Shown: in pieces, positions 40,901 through 47,673 of the stretch | How positions within the stretch are numbered: the stretch's first letter is position 1 | Layout of the letters: every line of letters starts with the position of its first letter | Assembly (NCBI GenBank): GCA_013398015.1 | Contig: VZRR01004502.1 | Coordinates: 1-64,000, forward strand | Direction of reading: 5' to 3' | Source of the DNA: Oreocharis arfaki | Lineage: Eukaryota > Chordata > Aves > Passeriformes > Paramythiidae | DNA length: 64,000 nt | Notes under the pieces: generated by a model | The model's input: only the letters and a program-made list of their open reading frames with translations | Told to the model about the DNA's origin: nothing | Database searches by the model: none | Made by a program: the position numbers and the translations under genes

Positions 40901-42786
40901 TCCTGCTGCAAACGTTGCCCACCAAAGCCATGACACCTGCACCAAACACCCTGCAGTGGCAGATCTCCCACCCCAAGCTGCTCACAGCCCTGGCCGTGCC
41001 CCACCCAAGCTCAGGCCTCAATACCTGTACCTACCTGCAAGAAGCAGGTCCCAACAGGAGTGTTCTCCTTCAGGGACACATTGTAGAAGTTACTCCTGAA
41101 CACGGGCTCATTGTCGTTGACATCCTGCAAGGCCACGTGCACCACAGCTGAGGAAGAGAGGGCAGGGGTTCCCCGGTCTGTGGCTAGCACAGTGAGCTGA
41201 GGCTGAGGGTCCTTCTCATAATCCAGTGGGGCAGCAGTGGTGATGATGCCAGTGGCAGGGTCAATGGAAAACCAGCTGGAGTGGGTGTCACGGCCATGCA
41301 AGATGCTGTACCGCACCTCCCCGTTGGGACCCTGGTCCTTGTCACGAGCCGTCACCTGCAGGACAAAGCTGCCTGGGTACACCACCTCAGGGATGCTCTG
41401 CTTGTACTCCTGCTGGTCGAAGAGCGGGGGATTGTCATTAACATCCATCACCTGCAGCACAAAGGCCGATTCTGCCCGGAGAGGGGGTGTTCCTGAGTCA
41501 GTAGCTGTCACCCGCAGATCATAGGAGTCTCTTTCTTCCCGATCCAGAAGTTGGTCCACACAGATCAGATAGATGATGTTGTCCTTGGTAGTGAGGGCGA
41601 ACTTGCCATCTCCTCCCTCCAGTGTGACATTGACATTGGAGTACTCTCCATAGTCTGGATCGGAAACAGAAATGCGTGCCACATACTGTCCGGGCTGGGC
41701 TCCCTCCGAGATTTGTGGGGAGCCATCCTCGCTCAGAAAGATGATAGTCATGGTGGGCTGGTTGTCATTGTAGTCACGCACATGGATAGTGACAAAGGCT
41801 GTGGTGACCTCAGGATGGACAGCCTTATCCCTTGCCTGCACCACCAGCTCATGCACCTTCCTCACTTCATAGTCCAGACCCTTGTTGAGCTTGATGACCC
41901 CAGTCCGGGCGTCAATGGTGAAGTACTGGTCAGGATCGCTCTGCCGTCGGTTGATCTCATAAATCACATCCCCATTGTCACCTTCGTCTGCGTCAGAAGC
42001 AAAGACCTGCAGGATGCTGCTGCCAGGTTTCAGATTCTCCGAAATGAGTGTATGATAGCGGCTCTGGTTGAAGCTGGGAGCATTGTCGTTGATGTCCTGA
42101 ATGGACACATCCAGTGTCATCTGGGTGCTCCGGGGAGGAGAACCACCATCGTACGCTTCCAACAGCAGTGAGTATGACGAACGATTCTCCCGATCCAGAA
42201 TGTTGCTGACGACCAGGTCCAAATACAGGACCCCATTGGGTCCTCGACGCGTTTCCAGGCGGAAGGCCTGCCCCACGTTCCCTCCCTTAATCATATAGCC
42301 TTGTGTGTTCAGGAGGCCACTGTCAGCATCAAAGGCTGGGTCCAAGGGAAACCTGCTGCCAATGGGTGTGTGCTCTGGGATCTGAAAGGTGCTGTGCTGT
42401 TTGGGAAAGGCTGGGGCATGGTCATTGATGTCATTCACTTGGATGTTCACTTCTACCGTGATGCCCTCTGGGGTGACAGCAATGAAGCTGTAGCGGTCCC
42501 GAGTCTCCCGGTCCAGGACACGAGCTGTTTTGATGATCCCAGTATTCTCATCTATCCCCAAGTCAGTGGAGACGCCGCTGCCCTCCTGTGCTGAGATGAA
42601 ATACATGTAGGCACTAGTTTCAGGGGGTAGGCCAGCACTGATGTCCCCAATGATGGTGCCAGCTGGCTGCTCCTCATCTATTTGTAGATCCAGGGTGCCC
42701 AGGACAGCAGAACCCATCCCTGCTCTCAGGCCCCCAAGAATAAGCAGCTCCAGCAGAAACATTGTTGACCTCTTCATTTGCTCCAT
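5374..42786 (-). CDS. DCHS1: DCHS1, Dachsous cadherin-related 1 (whole coding region, 20 coding exons)
   Basis: Giant single-pass cadherin that binds FAT4 on neighbouring cells and directs planar cell polarity and Hippo-linked growth. Joined coding exons (high to low): 42786-41035, 27498-27310, 27211-26980, 25989-25753, 25472-24453, 24072-23885, 19303-19207, 19038-18881, 17236-16402, 16121-15882, 15448-15323, 15061-14852, 14332-13469, 13263-13150, 12148-11937, 11794-11640, 9807-9677, 9218-8932, 8349-8211, 7988-5374. They total 9801 nt (3266 aa); human DCHS1 is about 3298 aa. All junctions are GT/AG and phases agree. I count 27 cadherin repeats by their DxNDN-type linkers, a signal peptide (residues 1-27), a membrane helix (about 2892-2917) and a 349-residue tail ending ELRI (human ELHI). 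The N-terminal repeats and the tail follow DCHS1 closely, which argues against DCHS2. Identity rests on remembered family sequence, not a search. Confidence 0.97.
6625..6636 (-). other. DCHS1: Furin-type cleavage motif in DCHS1 ectodomain (RAKR, residues 2847-2850)
   Basis: Codons CGT GCC AAG AGG read R-A-K-R, fitting R-X-K/R-R, about 40 residues before the membrane helix. Human DCHS1 has RTRR at the same place as I recall it. Cleavage would leave an extracellular stub of about 40 residues. That it is used is an inference. Confidence 0.55.
8211..8349 (-). CDS. DCHS1: DCHS1 exon 20 (residues 2350-2396, EC23)
   Basis: 139 nt, phase 0 in and phase 1 out. It encodes VLLPEHTPAGSVILTVSAT, DPDSGSNGDITFHL and IDPSN. 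It has no ATG of its own and is too short to stand out as an ORF; homology and splice sites reveal it. Acceptor CTTCCAG|GTACTG; donor AATG|GTGCGT. Confidence 0.92.
8932..9218 (-). CDS. DCHS1: DCHS1 exon 19 (residues 2254-2349, EC22 and EC23 start)
   Basis: 287 nt, phase 1 in and phase 0 out. It encodes TLLGTQIAQLTGNDVDSGP, GPLDHEQRSRYTL, the linker DVNDNVPTF and TQVFYQ. Acceptor CCCCACAG|ACACAC; donor ATCAG|GTACGT. Confidence 0.94.
9677..9807 (-). CDS. DCHS1: DCHS1 exon 18 (residues 2210-2254, EC21 end and EC22 start)
   Basis: 131 nt, phase 2 in and phase 1 out. It encodes LVVTAMDRGTPPLMG, the linker DVNDNSPTI and the EC22 start WEIRVPE. Acceptor GCCCACAG|CTTGGT; donor GAGA|GTGAGT, which joins to exon 19 as PENTLLG. 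Confidence 0.92.
10000..10135 (+). repeat. CR1 LINE 3' end, DCHS1 intron 17
   Basis: Recognisable CR1 tail phrases: GGAGGTGTTTAAGAAAACAC, GGTTGGACTCAAT, CTTTTCCAGCCTCAATGG, ending TTCTGTGAT. Severely 5'-truncated. Confidence 0.75.
10150..10790 (+). other. A/T-rich LTR-like stretch in intron 17
   Basis: Sharply AT-richer than the surroundings, with TA-rich patches and CAATAAAGCT near 10728. It resembles a U3-R segment of an avian LTR, but I found neither clear ends nor a target duplication. Confidence 0.3.
11640..11794 (-). CDS. DCHS1: DCHS1 exon 17 (residues 2159-2210, EC21)
   Basis: 155 nt, phase 0 in and phase 2 out. It encodes the loop ADDLDQGANGQ and ITTAAILDREIWSQT, nearly identical to my memory of human. 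Acceptor TTTGCAG|GTGCTG; donor CCCG|GTGAGT. The split Arg codon is completed by exon 18. Confidence 0.94.
11937..12148 (-). CDS. DCHS1: DCHS1 exon 16 (residues 2088-2158, EC20 end and EC21 start)
   Basis: 212 nt, phase 1 in and phase 0 out. It encodes ISVQDSSSLDFEASPRLR, the linker DVNDNLPRF and the EC21 start NYVAFIWESQSYD. Acceptor CTCCCAG|GTGCCA; donor TCCAG|GTATGG. A GGAT-type microsatellite begins about 40 nt upstream of the acceptor. Confidence 0.94.
12190..12352 (+). repeat. Microsatellite (ATCC)n, intron 15
   Basis: About 160 bp of imperfect CATC/CATCC repeats; the DCHS1 sense strand reads GGAT. It starts about 40 nt upstream of the exon 16 acceptor. Confidence 0.9.
12770..12965 (-). 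repeat. CR1 LINE 3' region, intron 15
   Basis: Reverse-oriented CR1: CTTCCACTATCCCAGGCTGC, CCAACCTGGCCTTGGACAC, TGCCAGGGATGGGGCAGCC. It lacks the last bases of the CR1 tail. Confidence 0.85.
13150..13263 (-). CDS. DCHS1: DCHS1 exon 15 (residues 2050-2088, EC20)
   Basis: 114 nt, phase 1 to phase 1. It encodes GTEVASVQAMHTGGSSG and ITYSIISGNERNTF. The loop HTGGSSG lacks the canonical acidic calcium ligands; the human equivalent, as I recall it, is also atypical. Acceptor CTCCCAG|GCACTG; donor CTCAG|GTACAG. Confidence 0.92.
13469..14332 (-). CDS. DCHS1: DCHS1 exon 14 (residues 1762-2050, EC17-EC20 start)
   Basis: 864 nt, phase 1 to phase 1. It contains the end of EC17 (linker DLNDNAPSF), EC18 (VEVPEDLPVG; linker DVNDHVPAF) and EC19 (EDRDAGANAS, ending HVQEEPYQGLRF, with no DxNDN linker), then the EC20 start ALAENATPG. 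Acceptor CTTTTAG|GTGGAG; donor CCAG|GTACCC. Confidence 0.95.
14852..15061 (-). CDS. DCHS1: DCHS1 exon 13 (residues 1692-1762, EC16 end and EC17 start)
   Basis: 210 nt, phase 1 to phase 1. It encodes VYARDAGLPPSLT, the linker DENDHAPHL and the EC17 loop ATDPDGGENGR, ending EYRVAG. Acceptor CCTGCAG|TCTACG; donor GGCAG|GTGAGA. Confidence 0.93.
15323..15448 (-). CDS. DCHS1: DCHS1 exon 12 (residues 1650-1692, EC16)
   Basis: 126 nt, phase 1 to phase 1. It encodes ANGQVSYGG, FSIHPQTGLIVTT and PLDREEQEQHVLT. Acceptor CCCGCAG|GTGCCA; donor ACAG|GTGGGC. The following 261-bp intron is a multiple of three and has no stop in this frame. Confidence 0.93.
15882..16121 (-). CDS. DCHS1: DCHS1 exon 11 (residues 1570-1650, EC15 end and EC16 start)
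   Basis: 240 nt, phase 1 to phase 1. It encodes GALSIVRALNREE, the linker DVNDEAPAF and the EC16 start (MENLPAG, ATDRDLG). I chose the donor CTGG|GTGAGG at 15882 because it restores the standard loop DRDLG-ANGQ across the junction, as in human. Two further phase-compatible donors lie 12 nt (GC type) and 18 nt downstream. Acceptor TCCACAG|GTGCAC. Confidence 0.88.
16402..17236 (-). CDS. DCHS1: DCHS1 exon 10 (residues 1292-1570, EC13-EC15)
   Basis: 835 nt, phase 0 in and phase 1 out. It starts VLPSSRVLPRPD and contains EC13 (GVKPGSVIGSV; linker DCNDQAPTF, with N-to-Q in the last calcium ligand), EC14 (VVPENAQAG; linker DENDNVPVF) and most of EC15 (MEDQPTG, DSDLGENGR). The start is shorter than my recollection of the human linker here by roughly 15-20 residues. 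Acceptor CTCACAG|GTGTTG; donor ACTG|GTGAGG. Confidence 0.95.
17320..17480 (+). repeat. CR1 LINE 3' region, intron 9
   Basis: CR1 phrases: TTCACTGTGAGGGTG, TGGCACAAGTTGCCCACAG, TTGAGCAGGGGGCTGGAG. Truncated, about 160 bp. Confidence 0.75.
18760..18882 (-). repeat. 23-bp minisatellite at the exon 9 donor
   Basis: Five copies of a 23-bp unit that on the DCHS1 strand reads AGCTCCTCCTGTCCCTGCAC plus three variable bases. The array starts about 7 nt inside intron 9. Confidence 0.8.
18881..19038 (-). CDS. DCHS1: DCHS1 exon 9 (residues 1239-1291, EC12 end)
   Basis: 158 nt, phase 1 in and phase 0 out. It encodes GAWAERFTLH, ATGELRTATVL and the strand ending IVRVQ. No DxNDN linker follows EC12. Acceptor CTGCAG|GAGCCT; donor CCAG|GTAGCC. 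A 23-bp minisatellite begins right at the donor. Confidence 0.93.
19207..19303 (-). CDS. DCHS1: DCHS1 exon 8 (residues 1207-1239, EC12)
   Basis: 97 nt, phase 0 in and phase 1 out. It encodes the EC12 calcium loop AKDPDEGENGT and IIYSLIG, which closely match the human exon. Acceptor TTGCTGCAG|GTGCTG; donor ATAG|GTACGA. It is separated from exon 9 by a 168-bp intron that is open in frame. Confidence 0.94.
19304..23884 (-). other. DCHS1 intron 7 (4.6 kb)
   Basis: Ordinary intronic sequence with one old CR1-like fragment (20540-20800). 21220-22350 is AT-richer and unique. No gene seen. Confidence 0.8.
20540..20800 (+). repeat. Old CR1-like LINE 3' fragment, intron 7
   Basis: Phrases such as TTAGTTTAGGCTGGAAATGA and GGAATCTGGAACAGCCTTTC match the 3' portion of diverged CR1-type elements. 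Boundaries approximate. Confidence 0.5.
23885..24072 (-). CDS. DCHS1: DCHS1 exon 7 (residues 1144-1206, EC11 end and EC12 start)
   Basis: 188 nt, phase 1 in and phase 0 out. It encodes GEVSTKHSLDREQQSS, the VQDGGAPPRSATG strand and the linker DENDNAPAF, ending at LPVQ. Acceptor CCTTACAG|GAGAGG; donor GCAG|GTAGGG. A CR1 copy starts only about 8-10 nt upstream of its acceptor (see findings). Confidence 0.94.
24080..24235 (-). repeat. CR1 LINE 3' end abutting the exon 7 acceptor
   Basis: Reverse CR1: GGTTTGGGTTGGAAGGCACC, GGGACACCTTCCACTAGACC, AGGTTGCCCCAAGCCC, TTCCAGGGATGGGGCAGG. Same orientation as DCHS1; its tail ends within about 10 nt of the splice acceptor. Confidence 0.9.
24453..25472 (-). 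CDS. DCHS1: DCHS1 exon 6 (residues 804-1144, EC8-EC11)
   Basis: 1020 nt, phase 1 to phase 1. It covers most of EC8 (linker DVNDNVPAF), EC9 (linker AEDDNGPIF, where the first Asp is Ala), EC10 (its DxD loop is degenerate, ALAHDVES; linker DENDNSPRL) and the start of EC11 (FFTVPENQAPG, ASDRDAGQNS). Acceptor TCCACAG|GTCATG; donor ACAG|GTGAGA. Degenerate calcium sites around EC9-EC10 are also present in human DCHS1 as I recall it. Confidence 0.95.
25753..25989 (-). CDS. DCHS1: DCHS1 exon 5 (residues 725-804, EC7 end and EC8 start)
   Basis: 237 nt, phase 1 to phase 1. The first part (GIISLSWSLSGKANTLVQL) has no in-frame ATG, so it is easy to overlook. It completes EC7 with ISIVEGTVSPPVF, a linker that lacks the usual DxNDN, and starts EC8 (YFFTVPEDMPQG). 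Acceptor TTCCTCAG|GTATCA; donor CCAG|GTATGG. Confidence 0.93.
26980..27211 (-). CDS. DCHS1: DCHS1 exon 4 (residues 648-725, EC6 end and EC7 start)
   Basis: 232 nt, phase 0 in and phase 1 out. It begins GGLNSMVYVKVF, finishes EC6 with the linker DTNDNRPVF, and starts EC7 (EYAASIS, then the DKDEGLNG loop). Acceptor TCCTCAG|GGCGGC; donor ACAG|GTGAGA. The segment around LGNSPPLF is nearly identical to human as I recall it. Confidence 0.95.
27310..27498 (-). CDS. DCHS1: DCHS1 exon 3 (residues 585-647, EC6)
   Basis: 189 nt, phase 0 to phase 0. It opens with VTATDADSG, the calcium-binding DxD loop of EC6, directly continuing CFLQ from exon 2, and ends with FTITAVDG. The acceptor is CACACAG|GTGACA and the donor GGG|GTGAGT. 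It follows the 13.5-kb intron 2 and precedes a 98-bp intron. Confidence 0.95.
30850..31262 (+). repeat. CR1 LINE 3' end, intron 2
   Basis: Ordered CR1 3' landmarks: GTTCAGCCGGGAGAAGAGAA, AGGACAAGGGAGAATGG, TTGGATATTGGGAAGAAGCT, GTTGCCCAGAGAAG, GTCCCTTCCAACCCAAACCA. About 410 bp, relatively well preserved. Confidence 0.9.
31560..32340 (+). repeat. Degraded CR1 ORF2 fragment, intron 2
   Basis: Matches the reverse-transcriptase half of CR1: CATGGGACTCAACAGG, ACAACTGGAGGAAAGCAAAT, CATCCCATCTTCAACAAAGC, and CTTGACTTTAGGAAGGAC before a D-F-D-like motif. Many indels; no intact frame. Confidence 0.65.
32385..33930 (+). repeat. Long CR1 LINE copy (about 1.5 kb), intron 2
   Basis: Longest CR1 copy. 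Starts in ORF2 (AACAAGAAGGGCTTCTGTAA), then the RT region (TGTGCTGATGACCCCAAACT, the Y/FADD box, here with an intact ADD-like stretch), AGTTCAACAAGGGAAAGTG, GGAGCATCTCTCCTGTGAGG, and the tail at 33890-33930. The frame is broken repeatedly, so it is inactive. Confidence 0.85.
35180..35335 (+). repeat. CR1 LINE 3' end, intron 2
   Basis: Short tail copy: GAAGTGTTCAAGGCCAGT, GGAGCAAACCGGTCTAGCAG, TTAAGGTCCCTTCCCACCC, GATTCTGTGA. Confidence 0.85.
36005..36418 (+). repeat. CR1 LINE 3' end, intron 2
   Basis: GTGTTCAACCTCGAGAAGAA, GACAGGACAAGGGAGAATGG, CAGAGCAGCTGTGGCTGCCC, TTTAAGGTCCCTTCCCACCT. Closely related in layout to the copy at 30850-31262, suggesting the same subfamily. Confidence 0.9.
36569..36593 (+). 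repeat. G-run cluster G7-T-G7-AGA-G7
   Basis: Three G7 runs in 25 bp, able to supply at least four G3 tracts. On the DCHS1 template strand within intron 2. Confidence 0.9.
39090..39540. promoter_or_regulatory. CpG-enriched patch in intron 2
   Basis: Contains GCCGCGCGGGAG, CCTCGCGCGCGCAG and other CpG clusters in an intron that is otherwise CpG-poor. ORFs on both strands are unrecognised. Possible alternative promoter or regulatory island; no initiation signal identified. Confidence 0.3.
40531..40600. promoter_or_regulatory. Cluster of homeodomain-type TAAT/ATTA cores
   Basis: Five ATTA/TAAT cores in about 70 bp, four of them in 30 bp (40531-40560), 430 bp downstream of the exon 2 donor in a GC-richer setting. 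Candidate enhancer only. Confidence 0.3.
41035..42786 (-). CDS. DCHS1: DCHS1 exon 2, coding part (residues 1-584: signal peptide, EC1-EC5, start of EC6)
   Basis: First coding exon. I chose the ATG at 42786 because it has G at -3 and G at +4. The ATGs at codons 4 and 9 are alternatives in weaker context. A hydrophobic core at residues 9-20 and small residues at 22-27 make a signal peptide. EC1 spans about 33-127, EC2 130-239, EC3 242-346, EC4 349-455, EC5 458-562, with linkers DINDHAP, DINDNAP, DYNDNQP, DVNDNPP and DVNDNEP. This membrane-distal end is the part that contacts FAT4. The donor after CFLQ is CAG|GTAGGT; it ends in phase 0. A likely acceptor at 42850 makes the full exon 41035-42849, with 63 nt of 5'UTR. 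Confidence 0.95.
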
Positions 42787-42849
42787 GGCTGGCAACCAGC
42801 AGAGCAGAGGGTGGCTTGATCTCCTTTGCAGAGTTTGCTTTAATCCTGC
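42787..42849 (-). other. DCHS1: DCHS1 5'UTR portion of exon 2
   Basis: Between the ATG and a plausible acceptor (TTCCAG|GCAGG, AG at 42850-42851). The frame stays open upstream to 42900, so the acceptor, not a stop codon, sets this boundary. Human DCHS1 also has a non-coding first exon. An upstream in-frame ATG at 42900 would fall in intron 1. Confidence 0.6.
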
Positions 42850-45800
42850 CTGGAATGCAGACCAGAGGATACTGGTTAAGAGGGAGCAAAGGAAGAACAA
42901 AAAAAAGCCCGGAGAGGGAAGGCCTGCCAGGTGCCTGCTGCCCGATCACTGTGTATTGCCTGTCCCTCACAAGAAGCGAAAGTGACAACGTCAGAGACTG
43001 CCCAGAACAAAGGCCTGGGACAGCACCTGGAGTCAGCCCAGCAGGTCACACCTGACAGTGCACCGAGGTGAGCAGCGAGTACCCTGTCACATAGGTGCTT
43101 CCTACATCCTCAAGTGCTCTTTCCAACCCCTGCCTGCCTGGCGACACTGGCACCTGCTGCCCCAGAGCAGCATGCTCCTGCGTCTTTAACACCTGAATGC
43201 TGCCTGTGAGGTTCAGAGCCTGTCTACAAGAGGACAGAGGTTTTTGGGCAAACAGCAGCCTTGCACCTCTCCCCCCTGAAAAGAGCTGGTCTCAAATTAT
43301 GAGATAGCTCAGCAAGTGACTGGTTGAGACCCTAGCTCCCACCCCCCTCTCTCCCCAGCAGTGTGCCCTTAAGGACCACAGGGATATAGGTGCCAAAAAC
43401 CCATGAAGTGCAAATCTGGTGTCCCTGGGAGGGAGCACAGAACTGGAGTGGGCTTCCATCCAGCGAACAATAAATCAAAAAGGGTGTTTTGCAACGGATG
43501 TGCCCACAGCTGGGAATGCCCAGGATAAAATCAGACCATGCTCATTGTTTGGGCTGGCAGGGAGATCTGTGGGTGCCCCAAGCTGGTACCATGGAGGGCG
43601 GTGGCAGTGCAGTAGGAACGCAGCAACTCCCTCAGAGCTGCCAGCTGCTCCGTCCCACACCCTCCGCTGCTCACTCCCCTCCTTTGTCTCCTTCTCGCTG
43701 CTCCTTGCTGGCTCCGGCTCCTTCCCTCCCTTTCCCCCGTAACTGCATTTCATTGCAGCAGTGGGGGAGGGACGCACAGCCAGCCACAGCTCCTGCAGCA
43801 CTGCAGCCGGACACGGCAGACATGCCGGACACACTCCCTGTGCCCACAGGCTGCCAGGTCCCTGCACCGCCCACCCCTGTTATTCTGATAACAGCCAGAA
43901 TAACCCAGCGGCCAAGGAGCTGCTGAAGAACACCAACCCCAGCACTCGCTCAGCCCCAGCGAACGAGGCTTCGTGGTCTGCAGGGATGGCGGCAGCATGA
44001 GCTCACACTTGGACTCTCTTGAAAGCATTTGCTGCTGGTCCCATAACCACACTCAGGAGCCGCTCATGTCAGATGTAGGAGCAAGAACCTCCCTGTCTTG
44101 GGGGATGGAGGTGGCTGGCAGTGCCTAGTTTGGGAACTAAGAATGTCAGCTCTTGACCAAAGAATCCCACGATGGTGTTAACCCTTTCCAGGGGACATAG
44201 GATGGTATTCTTGGGTCCCCTTTCCCACCTCGGATCAGCTGTCTAGTTTGGTTTTTTTTTCCGGTGGAAATCTTGGGTTAGTGACAGAAACAAAATCATT
44301 CAAAAGTATTTTCTACTCATAAAGAAGTGTTTACTTCAGCGGGCATCCGGTCTGAGGCCTATCCACAGATTCTGAGGTAAATCCACATGCTCTTCTTGCA
44401 CCCAGCAAGTGAGAACCCTCACAATGCCCTAGGACCAAAAGTCAAAAGAAGCTATTTTTGTGGGCTGCGATTTGGGAATCTGCACTAACTCAGTGGTCCT
44501 AGACAGATCTATCTCTCTGTAGGAGCTAGTTCAAATTCCCCAGATGGAAAGGTAACTGCCTACCCCCAGAACATGCAGTGCTGGGGGAATGGGGTCCAAG
44601 GTAGCTTCTGTGATGAGACCGCACCATTCCAATGGAGCTCCAGCTGCTCAGGTCATGGGAAGGGATAGGGCAGAGGGTTTAAAGCCTTGGCAGGAGCTTA
44701 GACAAAAAAAAAAAAAAAACAAAGAAGTGTAGCAAAGCAGGTAGAGGGTCAAGATTCCGTGGGGCAACCTCAGTGACTGTGGACAGGATGAAGCTAACAG
44801 TTCTTGGGTAGTGTCTGGAAGAGATCAGGGCATAGACATGGGGAAAAGCCCACCTGGTTCAATTAGTAATGTTTGTCTTGAGAAGCCAGTGAGGCTTTGC
44901 GGGCTGCTGACGGGGAAGAAAAAAACTTGAAAAGTGAATCTGGGGAGCGTGAAGAGCAGCTGAGAGCACTAGCACAACCAGGGAACAAAAATTAGGGTCC
45001 CTGGATTGGAAAACTGCTGATGAAAGCCTCTATAAACTTCTTCATTTCTATCCTCCTTGGATGTAATTGAGTAGTTTCACAGCAAGCCTATCTCTCAGCA
45101 AGTGGTGCAACTGAACAGCTACTATGCTACACCAGTCGGAGGTGGGCAGAAGCCATCCTCGGTACCAGCAGTCCCCTGTTACAATGAGGTCTGCAGGCTT
45201 GGGTCAGAGGGAAACAGCAGTGACCTCAGTGGATGCAAAGTCACGAAATCCGAACAGCTGCTTTCAGTTAGCGGAGAGCTCGGTGCAGGGGCTGGCTTGG
45301 CCGGTCCATGTAACGTGAGCCAGATTGCCCCGCTCCCTTTCTGTCCCTCCCACCACCGGGCACCGAGATCTCTTGTGAAGAACGGCAGCATGAGTCTCTG
45401 AAGAAAACTGCCAGGATGGGAATCTCTTCACGTGGGTCTTTGAGGTCCAGAGCCAAGGTGAGGAGGTTGACAGGAAGGGCAGCTAAAATGGAGCGAGCTG
45501 CAACATCCATCTAAGCCTAGGGCTGACAGGCTGGGGCACCAGGGGAGCCCAGCCTACACTTAGCAGATGTGTGACATTTCGAAAGAAAAAAGATATGGAA
45601 TTACATTGGGACCACTGTGTGCACCCTTGCCTGCCTGCCAGTGGCGGCTTGCGCCTTGTGTCAGCCACGAGAGAGGGGAAGTGGGCTCACAGCAGCCCCA
45701 CAGAGGAGCTGGAAAGACGGCACCCACTGTGCATGCCACAAACAGATGTCAGAGTGCTTGCTGTGCAAAGGCTCCATGAAAGCTGCAGATGCTGCTGATG

Positions 45801-46269
45801 CCATACCCTAGGTCTGACATGAGAGGCCATGACTCATGTAATGATGTTTTTGAGACTCCAGTCCAGAAGAGGAAGCCCGTTTAATCTTTGCTGAGCACCA
45901 GTCACTGACCTGGAATATGCTTTCCTCCTGTACACTCACACAGATTCTCTCTCTCTAGTTTCAGATGATCTGCCCTCGGAACCACGCGCAGCCCTGACTT
46001 GCCTGCAGTGCAGCCTTGGGCTAACAACTCGCTTCTAGCCTCTACTCAGCCTACCACTGCCTACAGCCACCTCCGTGCTTCCTGGCTCTCCTACCGTCTC
46101 CCATCTCCCACCCGGGCCTTCGGGACCGGCACCCTTCTGCTCGCCCCCAGCCGGGCCATACACCCTCACGACCCTCTGATAGGGGCTCCGAGCAGTCAGA
46201 GTGAGGGTGGCAGTCCTTTCCTGCAGATGCAGTTAAGCCCCACGGCATCCTTGTGAATACCATTTTTGT
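42850..46269 (-). other. Probable DCHS1 intron 1; no gene seen
   Basis: Between exon 2 and the CpG island. ORFs here are short and lack recognisable domains. It contains an A16 run at 44704-44719 and otherwise ordinary unique sequence. Intron status depends on the promoter assignment. Confidence 0.5.
44704..44719 (+). repeat. A16 homopolymer
   Basis: Sixteen consecutive A. No adjacent retrocopy recognised. Confidence 0.9.
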
Positions 46270-46861
46270 GCCACATTGGAGCTCCCTGCGCGCTGTCGTG
46301 TCTCTCAGAATGCATCCCCCACAAAGGAAAGTCTAATGAAATTTTTTCGCGCCGGATCCAATTCCCACAGTCCCAGTGTCGGGACATCCCCGCGCTGCAT
46401 CGGCCCCTGCCAGATTGTGCCCATCGCCAAGGCGCTGCGGGGCCTCGCCTGCTCCCTGTACGCTGGAGCCCCCGGCTGTCGGGGCTCGCTCTCCCCCGGA
46501 GCTCCGGGCTGCCCTGTCCGCTGCCGCTCCCTGTCCCCGTCCCTGGCGCTCCCGGACATCCCGCACCGGGCGGCCTCGGTGCCGGCGTTCTGCCAGCCCC
46601 GCTCCCCGCTCCTCCCGGGCCCGCAGCCCCCGCCCGGCGCCTCCACGGTTCCGCTAAGCGCTCTCCCCTCGGCGGGTCTGCCCTGCAGCGGCACCGTGAG
46701 CGCCCAGTCCCGTCCCGTCCCGCCCCGCCCGGCAGCCGCCAGCGAGCCCGGTCCGGCCGCGGGTCCGCGGTGTTGCGCCGCCTCGGGCGCGTCCCCCCGT
46801 TCCCCCCGCCCCCCTAGCTCCATTGTCTCCGCGGCGGAGGCAGAACAAAGCGCCTGGTCCT
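46270..46861 (-). promoter_or_regulatory. CpG island, candidate DCHS1 promoter and exon 1
   Basis: Very GC- and CpG-rich, densest at 46390-46850, 3.4 kb upstream of the first coding exon, which suits a non-coding exon 1. It ends at an assembly gap (N at 46862), so the true island is probably longer. I could not define a start site or a convincing minus-strand donor. It could instead serve an upstream plus-strand gene or be bidirectional. Confidence 0.55.
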
Positions 46862-46862
46862 N
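46862..46862. other. Assembly gap (single N)
   Basis: Single N at the distal edge of the CpG island, where GC-rich DNA is likely to have dropped out. Confidence 0.95.
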
Positions 46863-47673
46863 AAGGGGTCGGGGAGCAGGATCGGCACGGAGAGGGAGAA
46901 AGGGCTGGACCCGGGATACAGAAAGATGGAAGGAGGCGGTGGGCGCCAGGAGCCCGAGAAAATGAGAAGGGGTTGGCAGGAGCAGGAGCGGGAATGGGAT
47001 GGGACCGGGCAGGGAGAGGCCTGGGCAGGGATTAAATGAGGCTGTGGGCGACACTGGGGGGCATGTGGGGACATGATCACAGGCCATTCTTTCTTCTCTA
47101 CCGCAGTTGCTTCTTCAGCACATGACCCAGCGCTCAAGTACCTGTGACTTGCCAGCACCTTGACTCACATCAGGGCTCCTAAGGCCCAGACTGGAAGATG
47201 CTCACCCAATGTGCCTGTGCTACAAGGGACTGGGGCTCCACCAGTCTATGCCAGGAGAAAAAACAAGACCCTGATGACTGTCCAGGCATCTCCACCAGCA
47301 ACTGGCTTCTCAGCTTGACTTGGCCACTGAGGCCGCTTTTCCCTGCTCTAAGACAGGTCTCAGCAGTGTCTGTGTCTGTTGGAGCCACACAGCCTCTAGG
47401 CCAATAACCACTGCTGGACCTTCTTTGATTTCTTACTGGAGAAACTGCTGTTGACGAGGGTCCATTGCTAAGATCATCCACTAAAGGCCATGGCTCAGTG
47501 TGCTCTGAGATGATCAAATGGTCCTTACAGTCTTGTGCACGTCTCTTTATTTCTCTGACAGACCTTTAATGACATTTTGTGTAGAGCACAACAGTGCTCA
47601 ACCCCCATGTGTAAGAAGTCAGGCAAGGAAGGTGAGAGACTGGCATGGCTGAGTCAGGACCTGCTGGTCAAAC

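Larger units (their letters stand above)
27499..41034 (-). other. DCHS1 intron 2 (13.5 kb)
   Basis: Largest intron, 13,536 bp. It holds CR1 fragments (30850-36418), a G7-T-G7-AGA-G7 run (36569-36593), unique A/T-richer sequence (37040-38850), a CpG-richer stretch (39090-39540) and a TAAT cluster (40531-40600). From 27540 to 30840 I see no gene or strong repeat; 28090-28260 is locally GC-rich. First introns after the start exon often carry enhancers; this is inference. Confidence 0.85.

Noticed and set aside
5374..42786. Identification as DCHS2 or another Fat/Dachsous cadherin
   Set aside because: Cytoplasmic tail, 27-repeat count and N-terminal repeats fit DCHS1 specifically.
47179..47517. 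112-codon minus ORF upstream of the CpG island
   Set aside because: Unrecognised, lies next to CR1 and has no conserved pattern.
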